Assembly: GCF_913058035.1 (NCBI RefSeq)
Contig: NZ_CAJXPA010000032.1
Coordinates: 1-33,488 of the forward strand
Origin: an uncultured Paraglaciecola sp.
Lineage (GTDB): Bacteria > Pseudomonadota > Gammaproteobacteria > Enterobacterales > Alteromonadaceae
Direction: 5' to 3'
DNA: 33,488 nt
Every line of letters starts with the position of its first letter. Position 1 is the stretch's first letter. The position numbers and the translations under genes are program-made. Shown piece after piece: positions 1 to 8,833 of this stretch. A model generated the notes under the pieces. The model did no database searches. It was given only the letters and a program-made list of their open reading frames with translations, and was not told the DNA's origin.

Positions 1-61
1 ATGTTATCTTTATTGCTATAAAGACAATAGTCATACGATAAATTTAATTTATAAGAGAATG

Positions 62-961
62 ATGGATCAATTTCGAGCATTAAGGTATTTCAGTAAAGTG
101 GCAGATACTGGCAGTTTTACTAAAGCTGCCGCCATTTTTGGGGTTCCACCTTCGTCGTTGTCAAGGCGGGTGGCAGACCTAGAAAATAGCCTAGGCGCTA
201 CACTATTAAAGCGCTCTACCCGTGATGTCAAACTTACTGAAGTGGGTCAGCGTTATTACGTCCAAGTACTGGATATTCTCAATCAGCTTGAGCAAAGTAA
301 TGAAGCGGTGCGTAGTTATCAATCAAAACCCATGGGGCAATTGCATATCAGCTCTATGGTGGGTTTTGGCGAGCGCATTTTATTGCCATTGCTTGATGAA
401 TTTAGCCAGCTTTATCCAGAGATAGTGTTAGATGTCAGTCTAAGTGATGAGTTATCTGCATTGGGCCGTGATGATGTTGATGTTGCTATTCGAGGTGGTT
501 ATGCACCTAATGAAAGAGTATTAGCTATCAAGCTTATGGGTAACCAATTTATCCCAGTGGCAGCGTCGAGTTATTTGGCTGTCATGGGCAAACCTCAATA
601 TGCCATCGAATTAAAGCAACATAGAGGTTTATATTTTCGGACGCCTAATGGCCCAACGCCTTGGTTAAGTTATATAAATGGACAATGGCAAGATGTTTCT
701 GCGCCACAAGTCGCCGTTTCTAATAATGGGAAGTGGTTAGGTGATTTGGCAGTAAAAGGAAAGGGCATATTAATGGCGCCACGTTGGGCGGCGGCACATT
801 ATTTAGCAAGCGGTCAATTAGAAGAATTGGTGTTAGAGCCATCAATACAAATTACTCAAAATAACGAGATGGCAATATATCTACTGTATCAAAAACAAAG
901 ATATCTGGTACCTAAAGTAAAAGCAGCAGTAGATTTCCTAGTCGCTAGGGTTAAGGAATAA
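62..961 (+). CDS. LysR-family transcriptional regulator
   Basis: A 299-aa LysR-type regulator. The N-terminal winged helix-turn-helix spans about residues 1-60 (FRALRYFSKVADTGSFTKAA, then PSSLSRRVADLE), followed by a linker helix and a periplasmic-binding-protein-like effector domain from about residue 90 to the end. Its length is typical of the family, and the AMAPRWAA-like C-terminal region resembles the CrgA/aldehyde- or quinone-responsive subgroup. Two ATG codons are adjacent (59 and 62). I chose 62 because the AAGAG Shine-Dalgarno at 53-57 is only 1 nt from the first ATG and 4 nt from the second. Only 58 nt precede it here, so the divergent target gene that LysR regulators often have would lie outside the window. 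Effector and targets cannot be read from sequence. Confidence 0.93.
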   Translation: MDQFRALRYFSKVADTGSFTKAAAIFGVPPSSLSRRVADLENSLGATLLKRSTRDVKLTEVGQRYYVQVLDILNQLEQSNEAVRSYQSKPMGQLHISSMVGFGERILLPLLDEFSQLYPEIVLDVSLSDELSALGRDDVDVAIRGGYAPNERVLAIKLMGNQFIPVAASSYLAVMGKPQYAIELKQHRGLYFRTPNGPTPWLSYINGQWQDVSAPQVAVSNNGKWLGDLAVKGKGILMAPRWAAAHYLASGQLEELVLEPSIQITQNNEMAIYLLYQKQRYLVPKVKAAVDFLVARVKE

Positions 962-1041
962 GCATTAACGTTTAGATTTGACATTGATTCAGCAAAATAC
1001 GATCTTACACATCACTTTACTCAACCTTTTGATTAATAACT

Positions 1042-2217
1042 ATGACTTCTAAAACAATCATTTTTAAAAGCATCGCTGTTATAGTCGCTGTTGCTGTTGT
1101 AAGTTTTTTTATATTTTTCCCTGCCCAATTAGAAAAACAAACGAATCTTTTACATGATTCGATTTTGCCTGAGATATCAGAGCAAGCAAGAAGCTTACAT
1201 GGACAGTTGTTTATCGGTGACTGGCACAGCGATACCTTGTTGTGGAAAAGAAATTTAATGGATAAGCATGATTATGGCCATGTTGATATTCCTAGATTGC
1301 AGCAAGGCAATATTGCTTTACAAATGTTTACTACTGTTACTAAGTCCCCAGACGGGCTTAACTACGAAGGCAATAGTAATGTTGCCAGTGACAATATTAC
1401 GAAACTGGCTTTAGTGAATCTTTGGCCTACAAATACTTGGAATAGCTTGGCTGAGAGGGCATTGTTTCAAGCGAGTAAAGCACTAGAGTTGGTTGATAAA
1501 TTTCCTCAGCAAGTGTCACTTATTACTTCAAAAACAGATCTCTCACAGTTTTTATTGCAGCGAGAAATCAATCCTAAATTATTAGGCATGTTGTTAGGCA
1601 CTGAAGGCTCTCATGCGTTAGACGGTGATTTGAGCAACATTAAACGCTTATTCGATAAGGGTTTTCGTATGATGAGTTTACAGCACTTTTTTGATAATAA
1701 ATTAGGGGGCTCATTACACGGGGAAAGTGGCGAAGGTTTAACTGCGTTTGGACGAGAAGCTCTGCAACGAATGCAATCTTTAGGCATAATGTTGGACGTG
1801 TCACATTCATCAGAACAAGTGGTCCAAGATGTATTGGCCATTAGCCGTCAGCCGTTATTGGTCAGCCATACTGGTTTTCACGGACATTGCCCATCACCTA
1901 GGAATATCTCGGATGATTTAATGCAACAGATTGCTGCTAAAGGCGGCCTAATTGCAGTGGGTTATTGGGACGGCGCGATATGCGGGCCTAATGCTCGCGA
2001 GATTGCTAAAGCGGTTAAATATGGTATTGAATTGGTCGGTGTTGAACATGTTGCCCTCGGTTCAGATTATGACGGCGCGGTTAGCGTGCCTTTTGATACC
2101 TCAAAGTTGATTTATTTAACCCAAGCCTTTTTAGATATAGGGCTTAGCGAATTTCAAATTAAGCAAGTGATGGGTGGTAATATGCTGCGATATTTGCAAT
2201 TGCATCTGCCCGATTAA
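1042..2217 (+). CDS. Membrane dipeptidase, peptidase family M19
   Basis: A 391-aa renal-dipeptidase-type metallopeptidase, predicted to hydrolyse dipeptides with a binuclear zinc centre. Residues about 5-27 are strongly hydrophobic (IAVIVAVAVVSFFIFF), giving an N-terminal anchor or uncleaved signal, so the catalytic domain should face the periplasm. All family ligands are visible: HSD at 62-64, the bridging Glu in GTEGSH (E188), His255 in DVSH, His276 in VSHTG and Asp342 in GSDYDG. It lies 80 bp after the LysR gene and 60 bp before the methylthioribose kinase gene on the same strand, but neither spacing nor function proves an operon. Substrate is unknown; M19 enzymes also act on D-amino-acid dipeptides. 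Confidence 0.95.
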   Translation: MTSKTIIFKSIAVIVAVAVVSFFIFFPAQLEKQTNLLHDSILPEISEQARSLHGQLFIGDWHSDTLLWKRNLMDKHDYGHVDIPRLQQGNIALQMFTTVTKSPDGLNYEGNSNVASDNITKLALVNLWPTNTWNSLAERALFQASKALELVDKFPQQVSLITSKTDLSQFLLQREINPKLLGMLLGTEGSHALDGDLSNIKRLFDKGFRMMSLQHFFDNKLGGSLHGESGEGLTAFGREALQRMQSLGIMLDVSHSSEQVVQDVLAISRQPLLVSHTGFHGHCPSPRNISDDLMQQIAAKGGLIAVGYWDGAICGPNAREIAKAVKYGIELVGVEHVALGSDYDGAVSVPFDTSKLIYLTQAFLDIGLSEFQIKQVMGGNMLRYLQLHLPD

Positions 2218-2277
2218 GTCGAATATGTAAGGTCAATATTCCACGTTATGTATTGAGCCAATGTGAAGTATAATTAA

Positions 2278-3537
2278 ATGTTTAAGAGTGCAATGGAATA
2301 CTATCTACTAAATCAAGCCAATATTATCGGCTACTTACAATCGCTACCCAATTACCTACTTAAGTTTTCGTCTTTCGATGACTTAGAAGTTCAGGAAATT
2401 AACGATGGCAATATGAATTACGCTTTCGTAGTAACCAATTCGTTAGACTTTAATCAATCGGTTTTTATTAAGCAAGCTCCCCCTTACATTAAAGTATTAG
2501 GTGAGGACTGGCCTTTGACACGTCAACGGATGACTGCTGAAATTAATGCATTAAGTTATCACTCCAGGGTATGCCCAGAGATGGTGCCAGAGGTATATTA
2601 CCAATCTGAAGCCTTTTCAGTGCTTATTATGCAAAACCTCAATCATCATGTTATTTTACGAACGGAGCTTATACAAGGTCGATATTTACCCAGATTGGCA
2701 GAAGATTTATCTACTTTTCTGGCAGAGACATTATTTTATTCCTCTGATTTTGCTTTGCCATCTGCAGAAAAAAAAGCGATGGTCAATAAAAGTGGTAATC
2801 AGGATATGTGCAAAATCACCGAGGACTTTGTCTTTACGTATCCTTTTGAGCATCATGACATGAACGATTACAATCCTGCGCTATCTCAGTCAGCTATCGA
2901 TTCGGTTCAAAAAGAACCTAATGTTAGAGCACATGTTGCACAAATGAAGCATATGTTTATGAATAAGCCGGAGGCTTTGTTACATGGTGACCTGCACACC
3001 AGTTCAGTAATGGTGAATGCACAACAAACCTTTGTGATTGACCCTGAATTCTCTTTTGCAGGCCCTATGGGATTTGATATCGGCGCACTGATTGCCAACT
3101 TATATTTGAACTATTTTTCACATGCACATAATTCATCAACTGAGTCTGTCAATTATAGTCAATGGTTATTGCAGACTATTGACGACCTTTGGTACAAATT
3201 TGAAGGCAAGTTTTTATCTTTGTGGTCAGAACACGAACAGTCCTCGCAGAGTCCATTTATGGGCAAAGACCTTTTTGACGACAGTCATAAAGCTTTTAGA
3301 CAGTTATTTTTGAAACAGTTGTTAAGTGATACTTTAGGCTTTGCAGCATGTAAGATGATCAGGAGAATATTAGGTGTTGCTAAGGTAGCTGATTTTATGC
3401 AGTTTGAAGACCTAAAGCTCAGAGCAAAATTAGAGACTCAGGCTCTTGAAATGGCTACAAAAATGTTGGTTAATCGCCAATCTTATACAAACATTGCTGA
3501 CGTGAATAAATTAGCAGAAGATGCCAGTCTAATTTAG
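2278..3537 (+). CDS. mtnK: S-methyl-5-thioribose kinase
   Basis: A 419-aa kinase of the aminoglycoside-phosphotransferase fold that phosphorylates methylthioribose in methionine salvage. Visible hallmarks are the nucleotide-binding DGNMNYAF loop (43-50), the MtnK-type segment KQAPPYIKVLG with EDWPLT (65-81), the catalytic loop HGDLHTSS (236-243) and the metal-binding DPEF (255-258). The usual partner mtnA (methylthioribose-1-P isomerase) is not adjacent: the neighbours are an M19 peptidase and a dehydrogenase on the other strand. The ATG at 2278 is taken as start; ATG 2293, preceded by AAGAG, is a reasonable alternative. The family call is firm; whether it works in a full salvage route depends on genes outside the window. 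Confidence 0.92.
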   Translation: MFKSAMEYYLLNQANIIGYLQSLPNYLLKFSSFDDLEVQEINDGNMNYAFVVTNSLDFNQSVFIKQAPPYIKVLGEDWPLTRQRMTAEINALSYHSRVCPEMVPEVYYQSEAFSVLIMQNLNHHVILRTELIQGRYLPRLAEDLSTFLAETLFYSSDFALPSAEKKAMVNKSGNQDMCKITEDFVFTYPFEHHDMNDYNPALSQSAIDSVQKEPNVRAHVAQMKHMFMNKPEALLHGDLHTSSVMVNAQQTFVIDPEFSFAGPMGFDIGALIANLYLNYFSHAHNSSTESVNYSQWLLQTIDDLWYKFEGKFLSLWSEHEQSSQSPFMGKDLFDDSHKAFRQLFLKQLLSDTLGFAACKMIRRILGVAKVADFMQFEDLKLRAKLETQALEMATKMLVNRQSYTNIADVNKLAEDASLI

Positions 3538-3562
3538 AGACAAAATTAGTCATAATTTTTTC

Positions 3563-3623
3563 CCACAAAAACACCGAGAAAAGAACAAACTGAATTGTCT
3601 TTAATTTGTGGTTTCTGTGGTGG
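3563..3623. repeat. Degenerate CACA/GAGAAAA-type repeat, copy A
   Basis: The stretch opens CCCACAAAAACACCGAG and closes GGTTTCTGTGGTGG, which is an imperfect inverted repeat around an AT-rich middle. It resembles the dispersed CCACAGAG...-type intergenic repeats known in gammaproteobacteria (recalled, not searched). It lies between two convergent genes (mtnK and the dehydrogenase), where it could also act as a weak bidirectional terminator. A related copy lies at 4688-4720. Confidence 0.4.
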
Positions 3624-3659
3624 ATAAATTTTTTAAATTTGTAACTAGGCGCTTTTGTT

Positions 3660-4547
3660 TTAAAGCATCATTATTTCGTCGTCTTTTAGATGTCTTACGA
3701 TAGGGCTGTCTTCAGCATCTGCAAACGCAGCGTCTAGTAGTGATGATCTATAAGCAACAGACGAACGGAAGTTGGGATGAGTAAATATATAAGTTTGTCC
3801 TGATTGAAGCGCTTCCACCACACGTTTCGCTAATACTGATGTTGGTATACCGGACTCCACTAAGAGTTTCGCCTTGTTCTCAGCATTACCTGATTTTAAT
3901 TTATCAGCATCGTGTTCCTTGACAGCTTTGTATGCAGGTTGAAGATTCCGCAATGACTCATGGATACGTGTTTGAACAAAAGCAGGACACAGCGCCGACA
4001 CCGCAATGTTATGCTTTTTCAATTCAACAGCCCAACTCTCTGACATGGAGACCACCGCTGCTTTTGACGCAGCATAAGCACCAGAAAAGGGTACACCATT
4101 CATGCCAGCCATTGAGGCAACGTTAATGATCCAGCCACCTTGGCCATGACGCTTCATCGAAGGGGCAGTGGCTTGGGTACCATTCACAACTCCCATCACA
4201 TTGACATCCAATACCCATTTCCAGGTTTCAATTCTGGTTTTATCAACTGAGCCGGGAATACCCCCTACACCTGCGTTATTAACCAACATATGAATATCGC
4301 CAAATGTAGCTTCAGCCGCCGCAACTGTCTCTTCCCATTGTTGATAGTCCGTTACGTCTAGTGAGCAGGCTAACACTTGAATGTTAGCATCTTTTAGTTT
4401 TTGTTCTGCCTCTGCGAGCACTTCTTGATCTATATCTGCAATGACTATCTTCATACCTAATTGCCCAAATTCTTCAGCAAGAGCAAAACCAATACCACCC
4501 GCTCCCCCGGATATAATGGCTGTTTTACCTGTAAACTCATTCGACAT
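3660..4547 (-). CDS. Short-chain dehydrogenase/reductase (SDR)
   Basis: A 295-aa classical SDR oxidoreductase. The Rossmann glycine motif SGGAGGIG is at 13-20, NNAG at 90-93, and the catalytic Ser145, Tyr158 and Lys162 (YAASK) are present. Asp38 after the second strand (IADID) suggests NAD(H) rather than NADP(H) preference; this is inference. At 295 aa it is longer than the 250-aa core, with a C-terminal extension ending HLKDDEIMML. A good Shine-Dalgarno (GAGGAATAAAATC then ATG) supports the start. It stands alone, convergent with mtnK and separated by 293 bp from rpiA, and is flanked by two copies of a degenerate repeat. Substrate not predictable. Confidence 0.93.
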   Translation of the reverse strand: MSNEFTGKTAIISGGAGGIGFALAEEFGQLGMKIVIADIDQEVLAEAEQKLKDANIQVLACSLDVTDYQQWEETVAAAEATFGDIHMLVNNAGVGGIPGSVDKTRIETWKWVLDVNVMGVVNGTQATAPSMKRHGQGGWIINVASMAGMNGVPFSGAYAASKAAVVSMSESWAVELKKHNIAVSALCPAFVQTRIHESLRNLQPAYKAVKEHDADKLKSGNAENKAKLLVESGIPTSVLAKRVVEALQSGQTYIFTHPNFRSSVAYRSSLLDAAFADAEDSPIVRHLKDDEIMML

Positions 4548-4840
4548 GATTTTATTCCTCGATAATTAAAAGCGTAATTTATATTTATTGGAGGATATTA
4601 TGTCCTAGACGAGTTGAAAAATACTTTATTTCACGAATTGGAAAGGCTTCATAGGATGAATGTTCGCATCTAAAAAAACACATTTAACCACACAGTTCAA
4701 AGAGAAAAAGCACAGAATTTAAAGGCCAACATGACATATGAGTATGATGACAGTGTAAATGTTGTTTTTACATTGCTTCGTTATTCACTGCATGTGGATC
4801 CCTTTTTATGAAATTTTTCCTCTTTATGATAAAAATCACG
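4548..4840. other. Intergenic region upstream of the SDR gene
   Basis: A 293-bp AT-rich stretch between rpiA's stop and the dehydrogenase start, both leftward. It holds the dehydrogenase promoter region, the copy B repeat (4688-4720) and a short inverted repeat TGTAAA/TTTACA near 4756-4771. I see no convincing ORF and no clear T-tailed terminator for the dehydrogenase or rpiA. Confidence 0.5.
4688..4720. repeat. Degenerate CACA/GAGAAAA-type repeat, copy B
   Basis: CCACACAGTTCAAAGAG followed by AAAAAGCACAGAATTT aligns by eye with copy A at 3563-3597 (shared CCACA, GAGAAAA, and a closing GAATT). It carries only the first half of the element, without the inverted right half seen in copy A. The two copies bracket the SDR gene. 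Confidence 0.35.
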
Positions 4841-5497
4841 TTAATTTATTATTTTAACACCATCGTTGGTGCCTACTAAAACCACGTCAGCACCACGGTG
4901 AGCAAATAAGCCGTTGGTGACAATTCCTGGAATGGCATTGAGTTGTCTTTCGAGCTCTACGGGGTTTAGAATTTTTAAATTGTATATATCTAAAATTACA
5001 TTACCGTTATCAGTCACTACTCCTTGACGATAAGCGGGATCACCACCTAGTTTGAAAATCTCTCTGGCAACATAAGAACGTGCCATGGGGATCACTTCAA
5101 CGGGTAGAGGGAAAGTACCTAATACTGGTACTTGTTTTGTGTCGTCAATAATACAAATAAACTTGTCAGCTACAGCGGCAACAATTTTCTCTCTGGTAAG
5201 AGCTGCACCACCACCTTTTATCATATGTTTGTGTTCAGTTATTTCATCTGCGCCATCAACATATACATCAAATCTGTCTATCGAATTAAGGTCAAAAACT
5301 TCAATACCCATGGCCTTTAGGCGCTCAGTTGAGGCTTCTGAGCTGGATACTGCACCTTGTAAGTCATATTTTAAATCAGCTAAAGCATCGATAAAATAAT
5401 TTACGGTTGAGCCTGTTCCTACGCCAACAATAGCGCCTTCTTCTATGTAATTTAGCGCAGCTTTGGCTGCCGCTTTTTTCTTGTCATCTTGTGTCAT
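4841..5497 (-). CDS. rpiA: Ribose-5-phosphate isomerase A
   Basis: A 218-aa RpiA, interconverting ribose-5-phosphate and ribulose-5-phosphate in the non-oxidative pentose phosphate pathway; cytosolic. The phosphate-binding loop GVGTGST (21-27), the catalytic region DGADEI (about 81-86) and [14 protein letters not shown] (about 94-107, with the catalytic Glu) are intact, and the length matches E. coli RpiA (219 aa). It lies 59 bp downstream of fau on the same strand. In E. coli rpiA is also a near neighbour of fau and 6S RNA, so this is a conserved neighbourhood. It also closes the ribose salvage route begun by the nucleoside hydrolase and ribokinase genes upstream. Confidence 0.97.
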   Translation of the reverse strand: MTQDDKKKAAAKAALNYIEEGAIVGVGTGSTVNYFIDALADLKYDLQGAVSSSEASTERLKAMGIEVFDLNSIDRFDVYVDGADEITEHKHMIKGGGAALTREKIVAAVADKFICIIDDTKQVPVLGTFPLPVEVIPMARSYVAREIFKLGGDPAYRQGVVTDNGNVILDIYNLKILNPVELERQLNAIPGIVTNGLFAHRGADVVLVGTNDGVKIIN

Positions 5498-5556
5498 ATT
5501 ATTCAGGCCCTGTTCGTTAAAACGCTAATATACAATAGTGTAACTCAAGCCGCAGT

Positions 5557-6162
5557 TTAGCTGACACTAAAAAATTGTTCTGGGGTCGCGATGCCATCTA
5601 AAGGGATGTCCCAGCTATCAGTGAGCAACATATCAGTTTGTTGACAGGTATGAGCCAATCCAATAAGTTTTGTTGGCAGCGAATCACGACGGATCGGAGC
5701 TATGGTTCGATCATAATATCCTCCTCCCATACCTAATCGATTACCTGAAGCATCAAAGGCAACAAGGGGCGTGAGTATCAGTTCAATGTTAGCTAGAGTG
5801 GATAAGTTTGAGCTCGTAACTATTGGTTCTTCGATACCATAACAGTTTTTACGTGTAGGTGAGTGAGGATGATATTCAACAAACAGTAAATGACCTTTGC
5901 TAAAAGGATGTAACACAGGTAATAACACAGATTTACCTTGTTGCCAGCAATAATCAATAATTGCTATGGGGTTAATTTCACCATCGTTTGCAATATAACA
6001 GGCAACAGTTTTGACTTGAGAAAGTGTTGTTGATGCAATACAGACGGATAGTAGGTCATGTGCCGCGATTGATTGTTCTTGATAAGACAATGCTTGACGT
6101 TTTTTACGGTAAACTTTTCGATACACCTTTCGACAGTCTTCTTGTACATTTTGTTTTTGCAT
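5557..6162 (-). CDS. fau: 5-formyltetrahydrofolate cyclo-ligase
   Basis: A 201-aa enzyme (E. coli YgfA/Fau family) that converts 5-formyl-THF to 5,10-methenyl-THF with ATP. The family signature NRLGMGGGYYDRT is at about 156-168, and the basic N-terminus KVYRKKRQALS matches the nucleotide-binding start of the family. A small oddity is the duplicated RKVYRKVYR at 12-20. In E. coli this gene follows 6S RNA directly and is cotranscribed with it. Here it sits 18 bp after a histidine kinase gene and about 4 kb from 6S RNA, so that coupling is lost or much extended. Confidence 0.95.
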   Translation of the reverse strand: MQKQNVQEDCRKVYRKVYRKKRQALSYQEQSIAAHDLLSVCIASTTLSQVKTVACYIANDGEINPIAIIDYCWQQGKSVLLPVLHPFSKGHLLFVEYHPHSPTRKNCYGIEEPIVTSSNLSTLANIELILTPLVAFDASGNRLGMGGGYYDRTIAPIRRDSLPTKLIGLAHTCQQTDMLLTDSWDIPLDGIATPEQFFSVS

Positions 6163-6180
6163 TCTTTTTTACCTACTCAT

Positions 6181-7818
6181 TTATGCATTTGGCATGTTTG
6201 GTAAAAGTGGAATAAACCGGTTGAGCACTTGCACAAGATTTTCTTTTTCTAAAGGTTTACACAAATATTCATCCCAAATTTTGGTATTTTGGTTAAATCT
6301 TTTTTGACAAAATGTATCGGCTGATAAGGCGATGATAGGAGTTCGCGGAAAGTTATGCTTAATTCTTTCAGATGTTTGAAAACCATCGATACCGGGCAAA
6401 TGAATGTCCATAAATATCAGGTCAAAATATTGATTATTAGTAGCTTCAACAGCCTCTTCTCCTGACTCAGCGATGATGATTGAAATATTTAAAGATTCGA
6501 ATATTGCCAACATAACTGCTTGATTGATTTTGTTATCTTCTACTAACAAAATTTTACTACTAGGGTCAAAATTAGCTTTTTCAGGAACAAGAGTTAGATC
6601 TGGCTGTAAAATGCTAGTGTCATTTTGCTGCGGTAACAAAACTTTAAAAATACTGCCTGAGCCTACCGTACTAAGAACCTTTATTTTGCCACCTAGAAGT
6701 GTCACTAAGCTTTGTGTAATTGATAAACCTAAGCCACTTCCTTCTGAACTTTTAGCCTGTCCAACTTGCTGGAATTGATTAAATAGTTTTGTTTGATCAT
6801 TGGATGATATGCCTACCCCTTGGTCGGCAACTGTGATCACCAGTTGCTCATTATTGAGTGAGAGTTCAACCTTGACCCATTTGCCTCCATCGGTAAACTT
6901 GATAGCGTTGTGAGCTAAGTTAGTAATGATTTGAGTAATTTTGGCTTGATCTACAGCCAAATATTTTGGCAAATCATTACTGACATGTACTGAAAATTCG
7001 ACATCTTTTTGGTTAGCGGTGATGGCTAACATTCCCTCTAAGTTTTTTATAAACTCTCTAAAACAAATAGTTTTGAGCTGAACTTGCATCATGCCTGCTT
7101 CAATTTTATTCAAATCTATTACGGAATTTACTACGCTCAGCAATCGTCTGCCTGAATAGTCAATATGCTTAACATACTCAGCAAACTTTGGGGGTATTTT
7201 GTAATCTTGAGTATTTTCTAACATTAAATGACTGAAGCCAATAATGGCATTAAGTGGAGTACGTAACTCATGACTCATATTGGATAAAAATTCAGTTTTA
7301 TGTTCGTTGGCCAATTTTAAAATTTTTATGTTTTTACGTAATTCCATTTGAGAAATGACTGACCTACCTAAAACTTCAAGTGCTTGGCGTTGGTCTTGCG
7401 TTAATTTATTTGGCTTGTCATCAATAACGCATAATGTCCCAATGACATGCCCGTCGGGGCTGACCAATGGTGTGCCTGCATAAAATCGAATATTAGGTGT
7501 GGAGGTAACTAAAGGATTATCAAAAAAACGCTCATCATGCAGAGTGTCCTCTACTTCAAAAACTTTTTTTTGGTGGATAGCATGTGTGCAAAATGCAATA
7601 TCTTTCGCGGTTTGTTGTGGGGCTAAACCTATTTTAGATTTAAACCACTGACGTTCGGAATCAACCAAGCTGATTAAGCTAATTGGCATGTTGCAAATTT
7701 GTGCAACGAGTTGAGTTATATCGTCAAATGTTTTTTCTGCTTCAGTGTCTAAAATATCATAGTCGTATAATGATTTTAAACGAGCGGCTTCATCAATTGT
7801 TGGAGGAGCAATTTTCAT
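6181..7818 (-). CDS. GAF-domain hybrid histidine kinase with receiver domain
   Basis: A 545-aa soluble hybrid sensor kinase with no membrane segment. Order: GAF domain (about 25-160, with FCTHAI and GTLCVIDD typical of bacterial GAF sensors), HisKA with phosphoacceptor His183 in SNMSHELRTPLN, HATPase with N-box N304 (NLAHNAIKF), G1 DQGVG (332-336) and G2 GSGLGL (360-365), then a receiver domain from about 421 with E427/D428 and phosphoacceptor Asp471 in FMDIHLPG. No DNA-binding output domain or partner regulator is adjacent, so it probably acts through phosphorelay to a regulator elsewhere. It lies 57 bp after the nucleoside hydrolase gene and 18 bp before fau, on the same strand. Signal unknown. 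Confidence 0.95.
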   Translation of the reverse strand: MKIAPPTIDEAARLKSLYDYDILDTEAEKTFDDITQLVAQICNMPISLISLVDSERQWFKSKIGLAPQQTAKDIAFCTHAIHQKKVFEVEDTLHDERFFDNPLVTSTPNIRFYAGTPLVSPDGHVIGTLCVIDDKPNKLTQDQRQALEVLGRSVISQMELRKNIKILKLANEHKTEFLSNMSHELRTPLNAIIGFSHLMLENTQDYKIPPKFAEYVKHIDYSGRRLLSVVNSVIDLNKIEAGMMQVQLKTICFREFIKNLEGMLAITANQKDVEFSVHVSNDLPKYLAVDQAKITQIITNLAHNAIKFTDGGKWVKVELSLNNEQLVITVADQGVGISSNDQTKLFNQFQQVGQAKSSEGSGLGLSITQSLVTLLGGKIKVLSTVGSGSIFKVLLPQQNDTSILQPDLTLVPEKANFDPSSKILLVEDNKINQAVMLAIFESLNISIIIAESGEEAVEATNNQYFDLIFMDIHLPGIDGFQTSERIKHNFPRTPIIALSADTFCQKRFNQNTKIWDEYLCKPLEKENLVQVLNRFIPLLPNMPNA

Positions 7819-7875
7819 TAGGTATTCAATTGGTCTCGCAAGGCCAGAACATAATTTTAGGCTTTCTAAACAAAA

Positions 7876-8817
7876 TTAGCTATTGTATGTATCCAAATAC
7901 AACTGAGTTAAGCGGGCTTTGTTGACTTTGGTTGCTACATTAATCGTCTGGGCATTGAGCCAATCAGGGCTGGTAGTAGAACCAGGCAGCGCAACAGATG
8001 TTTGACCAATATTTAGAGGATCGGTAGATACTCTTGCATGGCCGTTTTGTAATTCGAACAAACCTGGGTCGACTAAATGTGCAAGTGGCATAGCATCATG
8101 GAAAAAACACACATCTTGGTCTCTATTTTTTGAGTAAAACTTCACGTAAAATTGAGCTGCATCATGAACAAAACCGCCTAATTTGGGGTTGTTTTGTTTA
8201 AGCTGAGTCAAAAATTCTGGAGTGAATGGACAAGAGTTGGTGACATCTAGTCCAAACATATTTAGTTCCCACGATGCACCAAATACTATTTCAGCTGCAT
8301 ATGCATCGTTCCAAATATTGGCTTCTGCTACAGGTGTAACGTTACCAGGCACAAATGCTGCTCCACCCATAATAGAGACAGCTTTTAGTAATTTTGGTAG
8401 TTCAGGTTCAAGACGAAGGGCTAAAGCTAGATTACCTAATGGACCAATTGCAACCACAGTGATTTCACCAGGGTATTCACGTGCCATATCAACAATAAAT
8501 TGTGCTGAACTGCGAGGGTCTAGCTCACCTTTAGCAGCAGGAAAATTAATATTACCAAAGCCATCGTCCCCATGCACAAAATGTGCATAACCTGACTCTT
8601 TTCCGACCCAAGGCATGCCAACACCTTTACATACTGGAATATTTTTATCTGCTAATGCACAAAGGGTAATCGCGTTTTTGGCTGCCATATCAACAGGCAC
8701 GTTACCAAATACTGTAGTCAAACCTAATACGTCAATTTCAGGATGTTGGAAGGCAAAGAAAATTGCCATCGCATCATCAATACCCGGATCAGTATCTAAT
8801 ATAATTTTGTGGCTCAT
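7876..8817 (-). CDS. Inosine-uridine-type nucleoside hydrolase
   Basis: A 313-aa nucleoside N-ribohydrolase (IUNH family, like E. coli RihA/B/C) cleaving nucleosides to free base and ribose. The calcium-binding DTDPGIDDAM motif sits at 8-17, and a late Asp in FFHDAMPLAH is the expected fourth ligand. The reading frame is open to 8895, but that would overlap the ribokinase gene and start without a ribosome site. The ATG at 8817 has a strong GGGAG Shine-Dalgarno and begins exactly at the family N-terminus. It follows the ribokinase gene by 16 bp, indicating cotranscription and coupled use of the released ribose. Base preference cannot be set from sequence. Confidence 0.95.
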   Translation of the reverse strand: MSHKIILDTDPGIDDAMAIFFAFQHPEIDVLGLTTVFGNVPVDMAAKNAITLCALADKNIPVCKGVGMPWVGKESGYAHFVHGDDGFGNINFPAAKGELDPRSSAQFIVDMAREYPGEITVVAIGPLGNLALALRLEPELPKLLKAVSIMGGAAFVPGNVTPVAEANIWNDAYAAEIVFGASWELNMFGLDVTNSCPFTPEFLTQLKQNNPKLGGFVHDAAQFYVKFYSKNRDQDVCFFHDAMPLAHLVDPGLFELQNGHARVSTDPLNIGQTSVALPGSTTSPDWLNAQTINVATKVNKARLTQLYLDTYNS

Positions 8818-8833
8818 TTTATCTCCCTTGAGG

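Noticed and set aside
5085..5399. Plus-strand open frame of 104 codons opposite rpiA
   Set aside because: It is the antisense shadow of a fully conserved enzyme gene, with no family features of its own.
8222..8590. Plus-strand open frame of 122 codons opposite the nucleoside hydrolase gene
   Set aside because: Shadow of a well-supported gene; Ser/Pro/Ala-rich translation typical of antisense reading.
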